From positions 1-51,575 of the forward strand of contig JBEBGV010000034.1 of the NCBI GenBank assembly GCA_040081265.1: DNA of 51,575 nt. The letters run 5' to 3'. The notes beneath the pieces are model-generated. The model saw nothing but the letters and a program-made list of their open reading frames with translations, ran no database searches and had not been told where the DNA came from. The DNA is from JBEBGV01 sp040081265 (lineage in GTDB: Bacteria > Acidobacteriota > Vicinamibacteria > Vicinamibacterales > UBA2999). This document shows positions 50,242 to 51,575 of the stretch, one piece after another (position 1 is the stretch's first letter; each line of letters begins with the position of its first letter). Both the position numbers and the translations under genes were made by a program.

Positions 50242-51012
50242 ATGCATCGCTTGCTTCCCGCCCTCGCGCTCTGTGCCCTCATGGCATCACCCGCCCACGC
50301 CCAGAGCACGCGTGACGTCAGCTACACCGACCGCGCCATCGTCTCCGTCCAGACCAGGGTGCGCTTCACCACCCTGATCATCCTGCCCGAGGCCGACCGC
50401 ATTCTTGACGTCATCTGCGGCGACAAGGACTTCTGGATCGTCTCCGGCGCCGACAACATCGCCTACGTCAAGCCCGCCAGGACCGGCGCCACCACCAACC
50501 TGAATCTCATCACCGAAAGCGGTCGCGTCTACTCGTTTCTGCTGACCGAAGGCACCTCCGACCCCGACCTCAAGCTCTACGTCAACCCAGATGACATCGC
50601 AGCCAGGAAAGGAGAGCCCCGCCGTTACTACGCCGCCGCGGACGTCGAAGCCTTCAAGCAGGACGCAACGTCGGCTCGCCAGGAAGCCGCCGCCGCCAAA
50701 GCCACCAGCGCGAGAGCGGCCGAAGAAGCCATCTCAGAGTTCAAGGCCAGCTACCCGACACAACTCCAGTTCCCCTACCGCTTCCGCGCCCACGAGCGCC
50801 CCTTCTTCGTCGACGCCATCTACACCGACGGCCGCTTCACCTACATCCGCGCCAGCGCCCCCGAACTGCCGTCGCTCTACGAACTCCGCGACAACTCCGC
50901 GAGCCTCTTGTCCTTCCAGGTCGACAACGGCCTCTTCATCGTCTCCAAAGTGTTGCAGAGCGGATACCTCGCCCTCGGCAAAGCCCGCCTCTACTTCGGC
51001 CTCGCCCGCTAG
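50242..51012 (+). CDS. trbG: TrbG/VirB9-type conjugal transfer protein
   Basis: 256 residues with a signal peptide (MHRLLPALALCALMASPAHAQ). Features of VirB9/TrbG: an N-terminal domain with TLIILPEADRILDVICGD, DFWIVSGADNIAYVKPA and TNLNLITESGRVYSFLLTE, a helical Ala-rich linker (about 150-180), and the C-terminal VDAIYTDGRFTYIRASAPELPSLYEL. It forms the outer-membrane ring with VirB7/VirB10. ATG 50242 is preceded by AGGAGAGA and begins at the signal peptide; an upstream ATG at 50173 would bury it. It is separated from trbE by the defence module. Confidence 0.85.
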   Translation: MHRLLPALALCALMASPAHAQSTRDVSYTDRAIVSVQTRVRFTTLIILPEADRILDVICGDKDFWIVSGADNIAYVKPARTGATTNLNLITESGRVYSFLLTEGTSDPDLKLYVNPDDIAARKGEPRRYYAAADVEAFKQDATSARQEAAAAKATSARAAEEAISEFKASYPTQLQFPYRFRAHERPFFVDAIYTDGRFTYIRASAPELPSLYELRDNSASLLSFQVDNGLFIVSKVLQSGYLALGKARLYFGLAR

Positions 51013-51030
51013 ATACGAGGTGCATTCGAG

Positions 51031-51575
51031 ATGGACACAACGTCACACAGCCAACAACCCGACCCCGCGCCCAGTGACGGCGAGCGCGTCACCGCGCGCG
51101 CGCTGATCCACGACCGCCGGCCCGCGCTGACCGGCGTCCTGCCTCGGCGCGTGCAGACCTGGATCATGTTGAGCCTCGCGCTGCTCATCGTGACCGTGAT
51201 CATGATCACCGGCAGCTCGACCCCGCCCGCGCCGGTGACGCCGGCGGCCGCGCCGCCCGTTGACACCATCCAGCCCGCGCGCGTGCGCAGCTACCAGGAA
51301 CGGCTCGCCGAGCAGGAAGCGCGGCTCCGTCAGGAACTTGCAGCGCCGCTCGTGCCCGAGCCGACCCTGGAGTCTGTCCCCACAGGACCGGCGCTGCCTG
51401 TCGAGATCGATCCGCTGATTGATGAGCGCCGTCGTCGCGACGAGCAGAGCCTCTTCGCCGACAACGTCGCTTTCAGCCGACGCAACGTCACGCGTGCATT
51501 CTCCCCGCCGACCTCGCCGACACCGGCTGCGCAGGCCGTCGGCGAGCCCGTCCCGACCCCGCCGCTGCCCACTGC
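51031..51575 (+). CDS. trbI: TrbI/VirB10-type conjugal transfer protein (5' part)
   Basis: The first 181 residues are present and the gene runs off the window. A cytosolic N-terminus is followed by one membrane helix (about 45-62), then a Pro-rich, charged periplasmic linker with a short coiled coil (YQERLAEQEARLRQELAAPL). This is the characteristic VirB10/TrbI N-terminal layout; the conserved C-terminal antenna lies beyond the end. It starts 18 bases after trbG. It contains two copies of the 11-mer (51034, 51479), one at its very start. Confidence 0.8.
   Translation, partial: MDTTSHSQQPDPAPSDGERVTARALIHDRRPALTGVLPRRVQTWIMLSLALLIVTVIMITGSSTPPAPVTPAAAPPVDTIQPARVRSYQERLAEQEARLRQELAAPLVPEPTLESVPTGPALPVEIDPLIDERRRRDEQSLFADNVAFSRRNVTRAFSPPTSPTPAAQAVGEPVPTPPLPT

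Noticed and set aside
1..51575. CRISPR array
   Set aside because: No regularly spaced direct repeats of 24-40 bases were seen; the 11-mer copies are irregularly spaced.

Overview
The window reads as GC-rich (roughly 60-65 percent) bacterial chromosome, most likely from Acidobacteriota. The best taxonomic clues are a TIGR03435-type protein (21440-22309), a family expanded in soil Acidobacteria, and a BlaI/M56 pair whose sensor carries SecDF-like and TonB-like tails. No rRNA, complete tRNA or CRISPR array was seen. The assignment is an inference from gene content.

Layout. (1) 1-12.1 kb looks like ordinary chromosome: a secreted alpha/beta hydrolase, a very large transporter-HEAT-cNMP protein, a secreted kinase-like protein, a secreted calcineurin-like phosphatase, and a tightly overlapping five-gene operon for a tripartite tricarboxylate transporter (TctC, TctB, TctA) with an MmgE/PrpD protein and an unusual SDR. 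(2) 12.1-33.5 kb is a patchwork of small accessory genes on both strands: GNAT acetyltransferases, HAD, HIT, histidine phosphatase, VOC, NUDIX, LD-carboxypeptidase, DUF3626, P-loop kinases, CYTH. It contains at least three decayed genes and starts next to a tRNA-end-like sequence that may be an old integration site. (3) 33.7-39.1 kb holds a winged-helix/TPR regulator and a TPR paralogue without the DNA-binding domain, a small exported protein, a Crp/Fnr regulator and an XRE/nucleotidyltransferase pair with a double palindromic operator. (4) 39.1-51.6 kb is a Trb/VirB-type type IV secretion (conjugation) locus: TrbC/VirB2, TrbD/VirB3, TrbE/VirB4, then TrbG/VirB9 and TrbI/VirB10 (cut by the window end).

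The most interesting part lies inside that secretion locus. Between virB4 and virB9, where virB5/6/8-type genes would be expected, sits a 7 kb defence module (42.6-49.7 kb): a HigB-like toxin, a HigA-like antitoxin fused to an ImmA/IrrE metallopeptidase, a CD-NTase, a HORMA protein, a TRIP13/Pch2 ATPase, a two-domain SLOG plus deoxyribosyltransferase/TIR-like effector, and a DEDDh exonuclease. This is a type III CBASS with an uncommon effector and an uncommon fused regulator. A promoter-like sequence precedes it and a GCAA-capped hairpin closes it; a coiled-coil membrane protein and a small protein follow.

Two DNA-level signals cross gene boundaries. The 11-mer GACRCAACGTC occurs ten times, always on the + strand and only between 25.4 and 51.5 kb, in several reading frames and in genes of both orientations. 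A CTGACA-N22-TAYNNT-like arrangement lies upstream of the winged-helix regulator, the exported protein, trbC and trbG, suggesting shared control of the element. Both came from reading by eye and need a computed check.
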